NCBI GenBank assembly: GCA_021850135.1 | Contig: JAJZRV010000008.1 | Span: forward strand, 1 to 45,821 | DNA: 45,821 nt | Origin: Pseudomonadota bacterium | Lineage (GTDB): Bacteria; Pseudomonadota; Gammaproteobacteria; Burkholderiales; Ferrovaceae | Direction of reading: 5' to 3' | Shown here: one piece after another, positions 33,365 through 41,948 of the stretch | Numbering within the stretch: position 1 is the first letter of the stretch | Layout: every line of letters starts with the position of its first letter | Notes under the pieces: model-generated | Seen by the model: only the letters and a program-made list of their open reading frames with translations | Database searches by the model: none | What the model was told of the DNA's origin: nothing | Position numbers and translations under genes: made by a program

Positions 33365-34247
33365 GTTTCTGTCGCAATGCGGCGCAGGGATCGGGCCGCT
33401 CCTCCGGCGTGATCCAGGCCACCGCGTCATAAACAACCGCAGGATCAAAGTTCTGCGTCGCACCTTTCTCCAGTACCGCCACACTGATGACCCGGGCCTG
33501 CGTCGCCAATTGTGCCAACCAGGCAGGCACGGCCAGATCCTTGCGCAAGTGTCCGTTGCCCGCCAACAGCACCACGGGCAGGCCTGTTCGCTGATGCATG
33601 GCAATCATCGCCCCCGCCATCTCATAATCGCGCGCGCGCTGTGCCATGGCCATGGCCTGGATCTGCCCTTCCGGCATCAGGTTGCAATGCCCTTCCCGCA
33701 CTTCCTGTAATAGGGCCAGGCGCTCTTTCTCACCCCAAAGATCAGGCTCGGAAGGAGCGGGACGTTTCCCGCTCATGACTGCGCCCATTTGTGTCCGCGA
33801 CAGGTTGGCCGCCCCGACAGGTAGATCCATCTTCAGCGCCAAGGTCAACACAGGCGCATAGAGTGGCCATTTCCATCCCTTGAAGTTGAAACCGGCCGCC
33901 TCGGCAACGGCCCTTGATGCAGCATCGTCGGCTGCCGCATGCGCGATATGCCATTGCTGGACGGCCTGGTCCAGTGCCGCCTGGGACTCCAGATCGAACT
34001 GTTCGAAAACCAGTGCAACCTTGCGTTGTGCAGTCAACTGCCGTAGCCATTGCAGCCGCAAGGCGTGCCCTGCAGCATTGTCATGCACTTCGCCCAGAAG
34101 CAGAAAGTCGGCCTGGAGCCAGTCTGCAGGAATGGTACTGCTGCCCGGATCGATATTCGTGAGGTTTGCGCAGAGCAGTGCTGGAGAAAACACCGCTATC
34201 GCCAAAAGGCACAGGACCGTAAGGATTCGTTGCATGGTGAACGGCAT
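33327..34247 (-). CDS. ChaN-like heme/iron-binding protein
   Basis: Exported protein of the ChaN/Tiki-related family; Campylobacter ChaN is a heme-binding lipoprotein encoded next to a TonB-dependent receptor and exbB-exbD-tonB. The 306-aa product has a signal sequence (RILTVLCLLAIAVFSPALLCA), the family motif LLLGEVHDNAAGH, and AGNGHLRKDLAVPAWL near the C-terminus. There is a Cys at the end of the signal but not a good lipobox. The ATG at 34247 has GGAGG 11 bases upstream. It is last in line after the porin and is separated from it by a strong palindromic terminator. Its ligand here is unproven. Confidence 0.83.
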   Translation of the reverse strand: MPFTMQRILTVLCLLAIAVFSPALLCANLTNIDPGSSTIPADWLQADFLLLGEVHDNAAGHALRLQWLRQLTAQRKVALVFEQFDLESQAALDQAVQQWHIAHAAADDAASRAVAEAAGFNFKGWKWPLYAPVLTLALKMDLPVGAANLSRTQMGAVMSGKRPAPSEPDLWGEKERLALLQEVREGHCNLMPEGQIQAMAMAQRARDYEMAGAMIAMHQRTGLPVVLLAGNGHLRKDLAVPAWLAQLATQARVISVAVLEKGATQNFDPAVVYDAVAWITPEERPDPCAALRQKLSGPPGSSPATP

Positions 34248-34299
34248 GAAATGAAGAGCCTCCATCATACAAGCGGCGGCCTTTTGAAGGCGGGCAAAA

Positions 34300-34333
34300 C
34301 AAAGACGCCAACTGCATGCAGTTGGCGTCTTTG
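34300..34333 (-). terminator. Palindromic terminator after the porin gene
   Basis: A perfect 34-bp palindrome (17-bp arms meeting at TGCATGCA's centre) starts 20 bases after the porin stop and is followed on the minus strand by TTTTG. It should end the porin transcript. A few central bases would form the loop. Confidence 0.85.
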
Positions 34334-34353
34334 GGTGAAACGGGCTTTCTTGC

Positions 34354-36069
34354 TTAGAACTTGTAGTTCAGACCCGTGCTGACACCGATCAGGTGGCAAC
34401 CACCCCAGGTGGTGTTACCGTTACTCGTGCCGTCGGTGACGAGGCTACCCGCGAGAGGCGAGTTGGTACCGTCATGACAGTCCGTGGTCACGCCGCGTCC
34501 ACCGGCACCCAGGTCATAGTGGGCATTGCCGTGGTTGATCGTGGTTGCAGCATCGAAGTACCAGTAGAGCTGCTTGTCCAGTTTGCGCTTGTAGGCCAGC
34601 GTGTACATATCTGCCGTTCCGGACCCCGCACCGCGGGTCGGGTCGTAGTTATGCTGACCACCAGGATCCCCAGGCGTGTTACCCGCATGCGCCCAACCCA
34701 CGCTCACTTCATCCTTGGGAGAAATGGTCTGGGTCAAAGCCAGCCAAGTACCGTCCCGACTACGTTCGTTCTGGAACTGGTAGACAGGGGCCACATCGCG
34801 GCGCAGACGCTCCACGATACCGCTCACGGTCAGGCCGAAGTCAAATTTGTATTGTGCGCCCAACTTGGCCGCCCATTCGTTGGCGATGTCGTTGAGGTAG
34901 GGCGGGGTGCCGCCGTTCGTCGCAAATACGGTGCCTGCTCCATACAGCGGGTTGGTGGAGTCGATTTGCCCGGCAATCTCGGGGGTCGGTGCGTTGTACC
35001 ACTGATTGTTGGCGCCAATCCCGTCGCTGTTGCGGTTTACACCCTGGTGCAATTCATACGCAGCCGTCGCGTAGAAACGCTGGGTTTCGTACTTCAATGC
35101 TGTACTGAAGGAATTGTTGAAGCCGCCGTCGTCGCAACTCATGGGCAGGTTACCGCTGCCTGGAACGTTGCCGCCGTTACAATCAGGCGATCCTGCAGAC
35201 TGGATCACGTTGTCGTAGGTCCGGTTTTGTCCCGGGGAATACAACACGTCCATGCTGAAGCCATTCACCTCGGGGGATTGGTACCACACGGAGTGGTCCT
35301 GGCGTGTACCGAATTCCACACGGTTATCGCCGCCACTGTTGCCCATCACGACAGCATAGTCACCCAACATCCCCGAGAAGGGGTTCAGGCGGTCAGTTGC
35401 TTTCTTGTAAGGCGTGTAGGTGGTACCAAACTTGATCGAACCCCAATCGCCCCTGGCCAAACCCACGAAGGTATCGCCAGAACCGAGTGCGCCGGTCGTT
35501 GTATTGGACTGGGCGGTATAGGACGTCTTGATGCCGGGGGCGGCGGTTACAGCCACCGAGGCTTCAATTTGATAAATGAATTTGACATCGCTGTCACCAA
35601 TCAGGTGGTCGCCACGATAACCGAAGCCCGCCTTGTTGGTGGAAATTGCGGGCATCCAGCCCACGCGACCCACAGGCCCACCCTTGAGGCCGCCCTGGGT
35701 ATAGCTGCCCGGCGTTGCACCCGGATTGAAATGGGATGCAGTCATCCCCGCCATGCCCTTGGTCGTATCGTCGACCGAAACGTCCATCACGCCATAGAAG
35801 CCCTTCAGGATCTTGTCCAGACGATCTCCGCTACCACCAGCTGGCGCAGTGACCACCTGCTTTTCGATCTGCTCCTGCTTCTTGTCCTGAGTGTCCTGCT
35901 TCTTGGACAGGTCTTCAATCTTCTTCATCAGATCGCGCATTTGCTGCTTCAGCGCATCAACTTCGGATTGCGGGTCCTGTGCATAGCCTGCTACTGGAAA
36001 AACCATTGTTGCTCCCAGTGCTACGGCGACAGCCATAGCCCCGGGACGGAGCTTGATGCGCTTCATCAT
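34354..36069 (-). CDS. Outer-membrane porin with N-terminal coiled coil
   Basis: A 571-aa outer-membrane protein. It has a signal peptide (about 1-30, ending PVAGYAQ) and a Lys/Gln-rich coiled coil (EVDALKQQMRDLMKKIEDLSKKQ, about 35-72). A 16-strand-type barrel of the Gram-negative general porin family follows (GDTFVGLARGDWGSIKFGTTYTP; HSVWYQSPEVNGFSMDVLYSPG). It ends in a typical Phe after an amphipathic strand (STGLNYKF). It is longer than most family members (~350-400 aa). The coiled coil may contact peptidoglycan or mediate trimerisation. The ATG at 36069 has GGAG 8 bases upstream. Solute specificity cannot be read from the sequence; a phosphate-related role is suggested only by the neighbours. 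Confidence 0.88.
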   Translation of the reverse strand: MMKRIKLRPGAMAVAVALGATMVFPVAGYAQDPQSEVDALKQQMRDLMKKIEDLSKKQDTQDKKQEQIEKQVVTAPAGGSGDRLDKILKGFYGVMDVSVDDTTKGMAGMTASHFNPGATPGSYTQGGLKGGPVGRVGWMPAISTNKAGFGYRGDHLIGDSDVKFIYQIEASVAVTAAPGIKTSYTAQSNTTTGALGSGDTFVGLARGDWGSIKFGTTYTPYKKATDRLNPFSGMLGDYAVVMGNSGGDNRVEFGTRQDHSVWYQSPEVNGFSMDVLYSPGQNRTYDNVIQSAGSPDCNGGNVPGSGNLPMSCDDGGFNNSFSTALKYETQRFYATAAYELHQGVNRNSDGIGANNQWYNAPTPEIAGQIDSTNPLYGAGTVFATNGGTPPYLNDIANEWAAKLGAQYKFDFGLTVSGIVERLRRDVAPVYQFQNERSRDGTWLALTQTISPKDEVSVGWAHAGNTPGDPGGQHNYDPTRGAGSGTADMYTLAYKRKLDKQLYWYFDAATTINHGNAHYDLGAGGRGVTTDCHDGTNSPLAGSLVTDGTSNGNTTWGGCHLIGVSTGLNYKF

Positions 36070-36124
36070 GCTGTGATCTCCTCAGGTTGGTGCAGCACTG
36101 ACCGGGGTACCAGCCGCGCCACTT

Positions 36125-36153
36125 AGTATTAGGAAAAGCCAACTTACTGTCAG
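36125..36153 (-). promoter_or_regulatory. Sigma-70-type promoter of the porin gene
   Basis: On the minus strand CTGACA (36153-36148), a 17-base spacer, then AATACT (36130-36125): five and four of six consensus positions. It gives a leader of about 50 bases before the porin start. Confidence 0.55.
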
Positions 36154-36198
36154 TCTCGAAAAAACGCAAGCACATTCCGATACAATGTTTAAATATTG

Positions 36199-36212
36199 TT
36201 GACACAAATCAA
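36199..36212. promoter_or_regulatory. FNR/ANR-like box upstream of the porin
   Basis: TTGAC-N4-ATCAA matches the FNR consensus TTGAT-N4-ATCAA at 9 of 10 positions. It lies about 88 bases before the predicted porin start. A near-palindrome, ACAATGTTTAAATATTGT, abuts it at 36182-36199. This suggests oxygen- or CRP-family control but is a sequence match only. Confidence 0.4.
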
Positions 36213-36233
36213 GCTGTTTACAACAGTGGAAAA

Positions 36234-36255
36234 GCCCGGTTTTTCAGAACCGGGC
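36234..36255 (-). terminator. Terminator after the TonB-dependent receptor gene
   Basis: An 8-bp GC-rich stem (36234-36241 with 36248-36255) followed on the minus strand by TTTTCC, about 92 bases after the receptor stop. It separates the receptor operon from the porin gene. Confidence 0.75.
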
Positions 36256-36347
36256 CTTGCTTCAAAACCAATTGCTTATGGTCTTCATAGCACAAAAGAT
36301 AATTCAGACTCCTTCCAAAAGATCGGACATTTCTTTCCCTCAGAGGC

Positions 36348-38561
36348 TCAGAGACCTACGGACAGGCTGACCTCAAAATTCCGCTCCGGAATGTTGAAGA
36401 ACATGGGGGTTCCGCTCGGATCCGTCATGTTGGCAAAGTACGGCTGATTCTGGTTGAACAGGTTGTTGACCTGAAAACCAACTCGGGCGTCCTTTCCCCA
36501 GAAAGCAGACCGGTCCAGCTTGTAGTTCAGGTTGAAATTGGTGATGGTGTACGACCCGAACTGGATAGGCGCGCCGGAGGCATACGTAACATCGGCATAG
36601 CGTGAGCCCACCTGCTTGGCGATCAAGGAAGAGTACAGTCCGCCCCCCTGATAGATCACGCCGGCTGCGGCCGTCGTTTGAGGCACATCCGGCAGCACTG
36701 ATCCGTCGCTTGTCGAGTAGTTGTTGACGCCGTAGTTGCCATAAAGGCTGACCCCTCCGCCAATGGCCCAGGTGCCTTCCACTTCGCCTCCATCGTACTT
36801 CACCCCACCCGTGTTGTAGAAACACGTAAACGGGCTGCCTGCGCCGCACGAGGTATGGCTGATCTGGTTCGTGAAGTCGATCTTGTACAGGTCGAAACCC
36901 AGGGTCAGCGTCGGCGTGGCCCAGGTGGTTCCCACCTGGTAATTGGTGGTCTGCTGGGGGCTCAGGCCGCCCAGTTGCGGCGCCTGTTTGTAAAAGACAT
37001 TGAGGTTGGGTGCCATGAAGCCTTCTGCATATTGGGCATACACTGACCAGTGCGAAGACAGCATGTAGCGCGTCACAAAGGCAGGCAATGCCTTGCCCCA
37101 GCTCTCTGAGCCGCTGTAGGGTTGGCCCGTACCCTGATTTACGGTGGAGTCCACGGTGCGGCGGAAGTAATCGTACTTGAGCCCCGGAGTCACGCTCCAC
37201 ACGTCATTGATATTCCAGGTGTACTGCACGTAGGGCTGGATCGTGGTGAGCGTATCCCCCATCAGGCGGTCGATGTATCCGCCGTTCGCTGCGCCATTCC
37301 CCGTATTGAACGCCTGGTTGAGCGTCCAGTCGATCTCATATTGGGAGCGCGAGTTGGTCTGGTAATCCACCCACATTCCAAAGTCCAGGGCGCCGGGCCC
37401 CAGCGCTTCGGACAGACGCAGCAAGTCACCGAAGGATCGGTAGTTCATGGTCATGGCCTGTCCAGGCACGTCATTGGGCAACGCTGTCCCACCCACGACG
37501 GTGCCCAACCCGGTGGTCAGTGCTCCCGGTGCATTCGTGTTGTAGCCGTTGTGATAGTAGGCATAGGTATAGAGCTTGTTGTCCAGGCTCAACGAACCGA
37601 GCTTGGTTTTCAGGCCGACATACTCGAAATCAGAAGTGATGTCGTCATAGTTGTAGCCTGCGTTATTTTGACTGCCAGGATTCGTGTCCAGCGCAAAGTT
37701 ATTGCCATACAACGCCATCTGGGTCGTTGTGGCGCCGTACGGAACATTCTGGCGCAACTTGTTGCCCATGGCCACGAATGACAGTGTCGTGTCCTGCCCC
37801 AGGAAACTTTCAAACTTCATGAAAATATTTTGGCGACGCTGACTGCTGTTGGTCAGGTAACCATCGGTCGTAAAGTTCTTGTAGTCGATGAATGCGCGTC
37901 CATCGTTGTAACTTTGCATGTTGCCCGTATCGAACTGGGCACCGAACAGATTGGTATTCCAGCTTCCCGTCGAGCCGTACAGGGTCGTGCCCGCCGTGGC
38001 TGAGGGTAATTTTGACGTGACCGCGATCGTGCCGCCAAATGTTGCGTTTCCGATATTGCTGGCATCGCCCGGCCCCCTGTCCACGACAATCCCACCAATG
38101 TCCTGGGGCATGAAATAAGAGGTGGAATGGTGCGTAAAATCGTTGGAATCCCCCCACGGAATGCCGTCAAATGTCACATTGTACTGACCGTCGGAAAAGC
38201 CCCGGATCGTCAGGCTTTGCGTTTCCATCATCCCGGGGCCGTTGGGGTTGATGCTGACTACGCTTGGCGCAATGGAAACAATGTCGGTGTAGTTGGACCC
38301 GGCCGAGGCATTTTCCTGAATGTAGTGCTGCGTGATGACGGACTGCGGCTGGGTGGCCGTCAGCGAAGCCTGCGTGGGGGCCTGATAAAGAGCTGATGCC
38401 GGGTCTTCCGCTGCCGTAACGACACCAGTCCCGGATGTTCCCACAGCGCCCAGATCCACGGGCTGGTCTGCAAATGCCGGTGCGGTTGCGCCCAACAAGG
38501 CCCATGCTGAAATTGCAGCGCAATAGACATCACGCCTCTTGAATTTCGTTGCAGTATGCAT
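36348..38561 (-). CDS. TonB-dependent outer-membrane receptor
   Basis: A ligand-gated outer-membrane transporter driven by TonB-ExbB-ExbD. The 737-aa protein has a signal peptide (ending APAFADQ), a plug domain (about 70-190: DIVSIAPSVVSINPNGPGMMETQSLTIRGFSDGQYNVTFDGIPWGD and GGIVVDRGPGDASNIGNATFGG), and a 22-strand-type barrel ending in the usual C-terminal strand (ERNFEVSLSVGL). No clear TonB box is visible between signal and plug. It lies 133 bases after the phosphatase gene. The ligand is unknown; the context offers phosphoesters, ferric phosphate or heme as candidates. Confidence 0.93.
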   Translation of the reverse strand: MHTATKFKRRDVYCAAISAWALLGATAPAFADQPVDLGAVGTSGTGVVTAAEDPASALYQAPTQASLTATQPQSVITQHYIQENASAGSNYTDIVSIAPSVVSINPNGPGMMETQSLTIRGFSDGQYNVTFDGIPWGDSNDFTHHSTSYFMPQDIGGIVVDRGPGDASNIGNATFGGTIAVTSKLPSATAGTTLYGSTGSWNTNLFGAQFDTGNMQSYNDGRAFIDYKNFTTDGYLTNSSQRRQNIFMKFESFLGQDTTLSFVAMGNKLRQNVPYGATTTQMALYGNNFALDTNPGSQNNAGYNYDDITSDFEYVGLKTKLGSLSLDNKLYTYAYYHNGYNTNAPGALTTGLGTVVGGTALPNDVPGQAMTMNYRSFGDLLRLSEALGPGALDFGMWVDYQTNSRSQYEIDWTLNQAFNTGNGAANGGYIDRLMGDTLTTIQPYVQYTWNINDVWSVTPGLKYDYFRRTVDSTVNQGTGQPYSGSESWGKALPAFVTRYMLSSHWSVYAQYAEGFMAPNLNVFYKQAPQLGGLSPQQTTNYQVGTTWATPTLTLGFDLYKIDFTNQISHTSCGAGSPFTCFYNTGGVKYDGGEVEGTWAIGGGVSLYGNYGVNNYSTSDGSVLPDVPQTTAAAGVIYQGGGLYSSLIAKQVGSRYADVTYASGAPIQFGSYTITNFNLNYKLDRSAFWGKDARVGFQVNNLFNQNQPYFANMTDPSGTPMFFNIPERNFEVSLSVGL

Positions 38562-38694
38562 GAATGGTCACTCTTCTTATTGTTGATTGGAAGTGCCGGC
38601 ACTTTGAAAAAAAACCGGCGCGCGGTGTGGATGCGCAGTGATTATTCAGGGGCAAAGTTGCAGGAAGATGTGCGTGAGGTTGCAGATTGGTGAA

Positions 38695-40062
38695 TCAATC
38701 GAGGCGTTTTTGAAGTGGTGGCGTGCTGCATTCGAATCCGTAGGGCGGCTGTTCCAGTTGCAGCGTACAACGCAGGCGGGAGCGGCCTTCAACGTCCTTC
38801 TCCAGCAAGGCCCACCGTCCGTCCTGTTGCTCCAGCACCGTGTATCCGTACCGTTGATCCGAGCGGGTTTCGGACAGCGTGACTCCCGGGGCCAATTGGA
38901 AATGATCGGGAAGCCATTTCGGGAATGCCGGCTCCAGCAGGGACCCTCCAAACCCGGTGATGAGCGTCATCGGTTCACTTCCTTCAAAGCGGTTCAACTC
39001 AAAAGTATGGATATGGCCTTGCAGCGTCAATTGGATCCCCGCGGGAAAAAAGGTGGGATAGCGCTTTTCCTGTAAGGCGGCCAGAAGCGTCGGGTTGCCT
39101 TTTTGATACCCCAGCAGCGGCTGGTAACCGTAGCCCAGCACGGGATGATGCAGCACCAGCCAGTTGTGGGGCCGATTGCGCGCCAATGCGGCAACCTGGT
39201 CGAATTGCGCCGCAAAGACATCCACTGCGGCCGTTCCCGGCCTCGGCGTTTTTTCCGAGGCCGCCGCCGAATCCAATACGATCAATTGATGCCGCGGCCC
39301 GAGGGGTATCGCATAGGGCGCCGTAAAGTCTTCATTCGTCTGCCCAGGGTCATCACAGGCATGCCCCGGCGCATAGGCATGCGGATCGAGAAATCTGAAC
39401 CAGCCCTGCCCGGCACGCGTGCAGGACTCGTGATTTCCGCGGGTAAAAACCCAAGGCGCGGCTTGCAACAATGGCCGCATGGGTTCAAAAAAATCTGCAT
39501 CCCAAGTGTCTGAGCCGTATCCCTGGGGACTCTTTGCGCAACCGCCAGAAGGGCAAGGGCTTTCACGATAGTGATAGTCTCCCACATGAATGACCAGATC
39601 CGGCCTTTCTGCCGCGGCGCTCTGGGCAACACGGGCCAGCGGCCAGGCTTGGGGATCGTTGCAGGATTGGTAGGCTGCGGGCCATTTCAGGCGACATCCC
39701 GTATCTCCCAGCAGCACGATCTTCCGGGGAGACCCCTTCGGGACAGGGATCGCTTTCCCTTCAAGCTTTACGTCCGAGCCGGTTGCGGGAAGGGTCCGCT
39801 CGCATACCCGCACTGAAAAAACGGCCGGACGCTCGGCTGAAAGTGGGGCCATCCGAGGTTCAACGCGGAGGCCCATCGGCACCGGGCGGCCGCCGACTTC
39901 CAGAACCGGACATGCAGCTGCAGTCGTCACAACCCGGACAATGGCTTGCCCTTGCGGCCCCAGGACTACGTACGATGAAATTTCGGAACCCGCAATCGTT
40001 GGGCAGGCCAACCCCAGAAGGCATAACCCTGTGACCACCTTGAAAGAAATGTATGAACGCAC
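38695..40062 (-). CDS. Secreted purple-acid-phosphatase-like metallophosphoesterase
   Basis: A 455-aa exported hydrolase. It has a signal sequence (about 1-25), a beta-rich N-terminal region (about 28-112) and a calcineurin-type catalytic domain. All five metal-ligand motifs of purple acid phosphatases are present in order: DxG (D120), GDxxY (D162, Y165), GNHE (N210, H211), VxxH (V303-H306) and GHxH (H350, H352). The Tyr in GDxxY is the residue that gives these Fe-containing enzymes their colour. It likely releases phosphate from organic esters in the periplasm. It lies 6 bases after tonB, so it is co-transcribed with the uptake machinery. The substrate is not known. Confidence 0.85.
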   Translation of the reverse strand: MRSYISFKVVTGLCLLGLACPTIAGSEISSYVVLGPQGQAIVRVVTTAAACPVLEVGGRPVPMGLRVEPRMAPLSAERPAVFSVRVCERTLPATGSDVKLEGKAIPVPKGSPRKIVLLGDTGCRLKWPAAYQSCNDPQAWPLARVAQSAAAERPDLVIHVGDYHYRESPCPSGGCAKSPQGYGSDTWDADFFEPMRPLLQAAPWVFTRGNHESCTRAGQGWFRFLDPHAYAPGHACDDPGQTNEDFTAPYAIPLGPRHQLIVLDSAAASEKTPRPGTAAVDVFAAQFDQVAALARNRPHNWLVLHHPVLGYGYQPLLGYQKGNPTLLAALQEKRYPTFFPAGIQLTLQGHIHTFELNRFEGSEPMTLITGFGGSLLEPAFPKWLPDHFQLAPGVTLSETRSDQRYGYTVLEQQDGRWALLEKDVEGRSRLRCTLQLEQPPYGFECSTPPLQKRLD

Positions 40063-40068
40063 AAGCGC

Positions 40069-40797
40069 CTACCGTTTGAATTCCACCCAGACCTGAAACA
40101 ATCGCACCTGCTCCCGAAGCCCTTCGGGCGGTTGCGGATATGCCGCATCCTGCACCGCCTGCAACGCGGCGCGATCGAATATGTTGATGCCGCTTGATAC
40201 TATAACGCGCGCGCCGCTCTGATGCCCTTGATGCAAGCGAAATTCCACGCGCGTCCTTCCCGTATACCGAAGCGCATCGGCTGCTCCTGGAAAAATCAGG
40301 GCGGCTTGCACGGCGTTTCGGATTTTGACGGTGTAATCCGCAAGCGCATCGGCTTCTGCCGGACGGGAGGGGGGAACCGGGGGGGGCTGGACAGGTTTTT
40401 CGGCAAAGGGGGAAGGTGTTGCATCCTGCGCGAGGGGCATCTTGAACGGCTCAGGCGTAGCCACCGGTTCCGGGAGGGACTGGGAGGGTTTGGCGGCTGG
40501 CAGGATTTTTTCGACCTTTTTGAGCGGCGGTGGCACCGGAGGGTCAGGCTCCGGCGCAGGGCGGGTCAGCTGGAGTACCGTGAGGTCCTTCATCACGGGC
40601 GCGGGGTGCAAGAGGTCCGTGGCATAGATCACCGCCGCCAGGCCGAGCAGCAAGAGCTCCAGCAGAAGCGCCAGTGCAAGGGCGCTCAGGTTGTCCCGCC
40701 GTATCCCCCCCGAAAGGAGGGCACGCGTTGTTCCCCCCCTACTGGACACGACGCGCTGCAATGGAAACTTGGGTGACCCCAGCCGCCTTGATCGCAT
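40069..40797 (-). CDS. tonB: TonB energy transducer
   Basis: TonB carries inner-membrane energy to outer-membrane receptors. The product has one N-terminal membrane helix (SALALALLLELLLLGLAAVIYA), a Pro-rich periplasmic spacer (PEPDPPVPPPLKKVEKILPAAKPSQSLPEP...) and the C-terminal TonB domain (IRNAVQAALIFPGAADALRYTGRTRVEFRLHQ ... QVWVEFKR). The start is uncertain. ATG 40797 overlaps exbD by 59 bases; a GTG at 40749 would leave a shorter, more usual cytoplasmic tail. A run of eight C codes part of the Pro stretch. Confidence 0.9.
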   Translation of the reverse strand: MRSRRLGSPKFPLQRVVSSRGGTTRALLSGGIRRDNLSALALALLLELLLLGLAAVIYATDLLHPAPVMKDLTVLQLTRPAPEPDPPVPPPLKKVEKILPAAKPSQSLPEPVATPEPFKMPLAQDATPSPFAEKPVQPPPVPPSRPAEADALADYTVKIRNAVQAALIFPGAADALRYTGRTRVEFRLHQGHQSGARVIVSSGINIFDRAALQAVQDAAYPQPPEGLREQVRLFQVWVEFKR

Positions 40798-41128
40798 CCA
40801 GCACCGCCATCACCTTTTGCAATGCAACCTCCTGACTCCCCGCAATGGTCACTGCAGTCTTGCTTCCCATACCTTTGAGCCGTATCGTCAGGTCCTGCAA
40901 TCCGATGGGGGCATGATCCACCCTGATCGCCCCGTCCTCCGCCAATTCCACCAACAGCTTGGGTGCCGGCAGGAGTTCAGCGGTGCTGCTGGTGGGCAGT
41001 TTGGTTGTCTGCCCCGTGGTGGGAATCATCTTCAGCATCAGCATCGCAAAAAACACCAATAAAAACAGCATGATGTCGATCATCGGGATGATCTCGATGC
41101 GGGCGCGCCGCTCATTGAGGTAACGCAT
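40739..41128 (-). CDS. exbD: ExbD
   Basis: ExbD, with ExbB, powers TonB from the proton gradient. The 129-aa protein has one membrane helix with the essential Asp (IIPMIDIMLFLLVFFAML) and a periplasmic domain (ALQKVMAVLDAIKAAGVTQVSIAA). It follows exbB by 4 bases and overlaps tonB. Confidence 0.95.
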   Translation of the reverse strand: MRYLNERRARIEIIPMIDIMLFLLVFFAMLMLKMIPTTGQTTKLPTSSTAELLPAPKLLVELAEDGAIRVDHAPIGLQDLTIRLKGMGSKTAVTIAGSQEVALQKVMAVLDAIKAAGVTQVSIAARRVQ

Positions 41129-41132
41129 CAGG

Positions 41133-41783
41133 CTATGCGGCCGATTGGAGGTTGAGTTGAATCGTCGTATCCGAACGATTCAGGATCATGACCTTGAGGG
41201 TTTCCATCTGGTGGACCACCAGCCGGATCCTGGAATTCAGGCTGTTGAAAAACACCAATCCGACCATGGCGACCACAAGCCCTGAAGCCGTTGCCAGCAG
41301 CGCTTCCGCAATGCCTGAAGTAATCTCGGTCGCGGCGTTTTGCCCCTCGCCCAGCACGCTGAATGCATTGAACATTCCCAGAATGGTTCCGAACAGGCCC
41401 AGCAACGGGGCCAGGGTAATGATGGTATCCAGCATCCAGAGCGAGCGGTCCAGCTTGGGGACTTCGTGTAATACCGCCTCCTCCAGCGTGCTGTCCATGG
41501 ATTCCCGGTCCAACCGGACAGCGGAAGACGCACTGGCTGCGGCGTCAATCAAGTTGAGGTGCGGCAATTTCGGATGCTTTCGGGTGAACTCCGCAAGGCC
41601 CGATTGACCCTCACCGTGCCTGGACCGGAGCAGCCGGATCAGTTGGTCCCCGGCTTCCAGCATATTGGACAGATAACGGCTGCGCTCGATGATCACGGTC
41701 AGGGCAAGCGTCAACAGCACAACCATCAGGTACAGCGTCCCTCCGGAGTCATTGGCAAGGTCGATCAGATGTGACAGGTTCAT
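41133..41783 (-). CDS. exbB: ExbB (MotA/TolQ/ExbB family)
   Basis: ExbB is the pentameric proton channel of the TonB system. The 216-aa protein has three membrane helices: GGTLYLMVVLLTLALTVII, then MLDTIITLAPLLGLFGTILGMFNAF, then ALLATASGLVVAMVGLVFF, with the family motif LLGLFGTILGM. It heads the exbB-exbD-tonB-phosphatase-receptor operon. Linkage to exbD and tonB rather than tolR/pal argues against TolQ. Confidence 0.93.
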   Translation of the reverse strand: MNLSHLIDLANDSGGTLYLMVVLLTLALTVIIERSRYLSNMLEAGDQLIRLLRSRHGEGQSGLAEFTRKHPKLPHLNLIDAAASASSAVRLDRESMDSTLEEAVLHEVPKLDRSLWMLDTIITLAPLLGLFGTILGMFNAFSVLGEGQNAATEITSGIAEALLATASGLVVAMVGLVFFNSLNSRIRLVVHQMETLKVMILNRSDTTIQLNLQSAA

Positions 41784-41842
41784 AGGGGTGGCCGGGCGCG
41801 GTTTGTAATCAGCCCAGTATCCGCAGCTATGATTTCATGGAC

Positions 41843-41871
41843 GTGACGCTTTTTTGACCCCGGGATGACAG
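41843..41871 (-). promoter_or_regulatory. Pho-box-like triple repeat upstream of exbB
   Basis: On the minus strand CTGTCAT, GGGTCAA and GCGTCAC begin at exact 11-base intervals (41871, 41860, 41849). PhoB boxes are 7-bp CTGTCAT-like repeats with 4-bp spacers, the same geometry. The first repeat is a perfect match; the other two keep the GTCA core. It lies about 60 bases before exbB. A weak -10 (CATAGC) follows at about the expected distance. Confidence 0.6.
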
Positions 41872-41879
41872 GGCCCAAG

Positions 41880-41907
41880 TTGTCAACCCTGCCCTTCCTG
41901 CGATAGT
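41880..41907 (+). promoter_or_regulatory. Possible sigma-70 promoter of the aldehyde dehydrogenase gene
   Basis: TTGTCA (41880-41885), a 16-base spacer, GATAGT (41902-41907): five and four of six positions. An inverted repeat ACAGG-TTTT-CCTGT (41911-41924) covers the expected start and could be an operator. Confidence 0.4.
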
Positions 41908-41948
41908 CTTACAGGTTTTCCTGTGACATTCTCCATCCGGAGCCCATC

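Noticed and set aside
34393-36126. 577-codon plus-strand open frame opposite the porin gene
   Set aside because: The opposite strand codes an obvious porin with signal peptide and terminal Phe; the antisense frame has no signal, domain or start context.
38591-38604. Perfect 14-bp palindrome AAGTGCCGGCACTT between the phosphatase and receptor genes as a terminator
   Set aside because: It has no loop and is not followed by a T-run on the minus strand. It may be an operator, but nothing else supports this.
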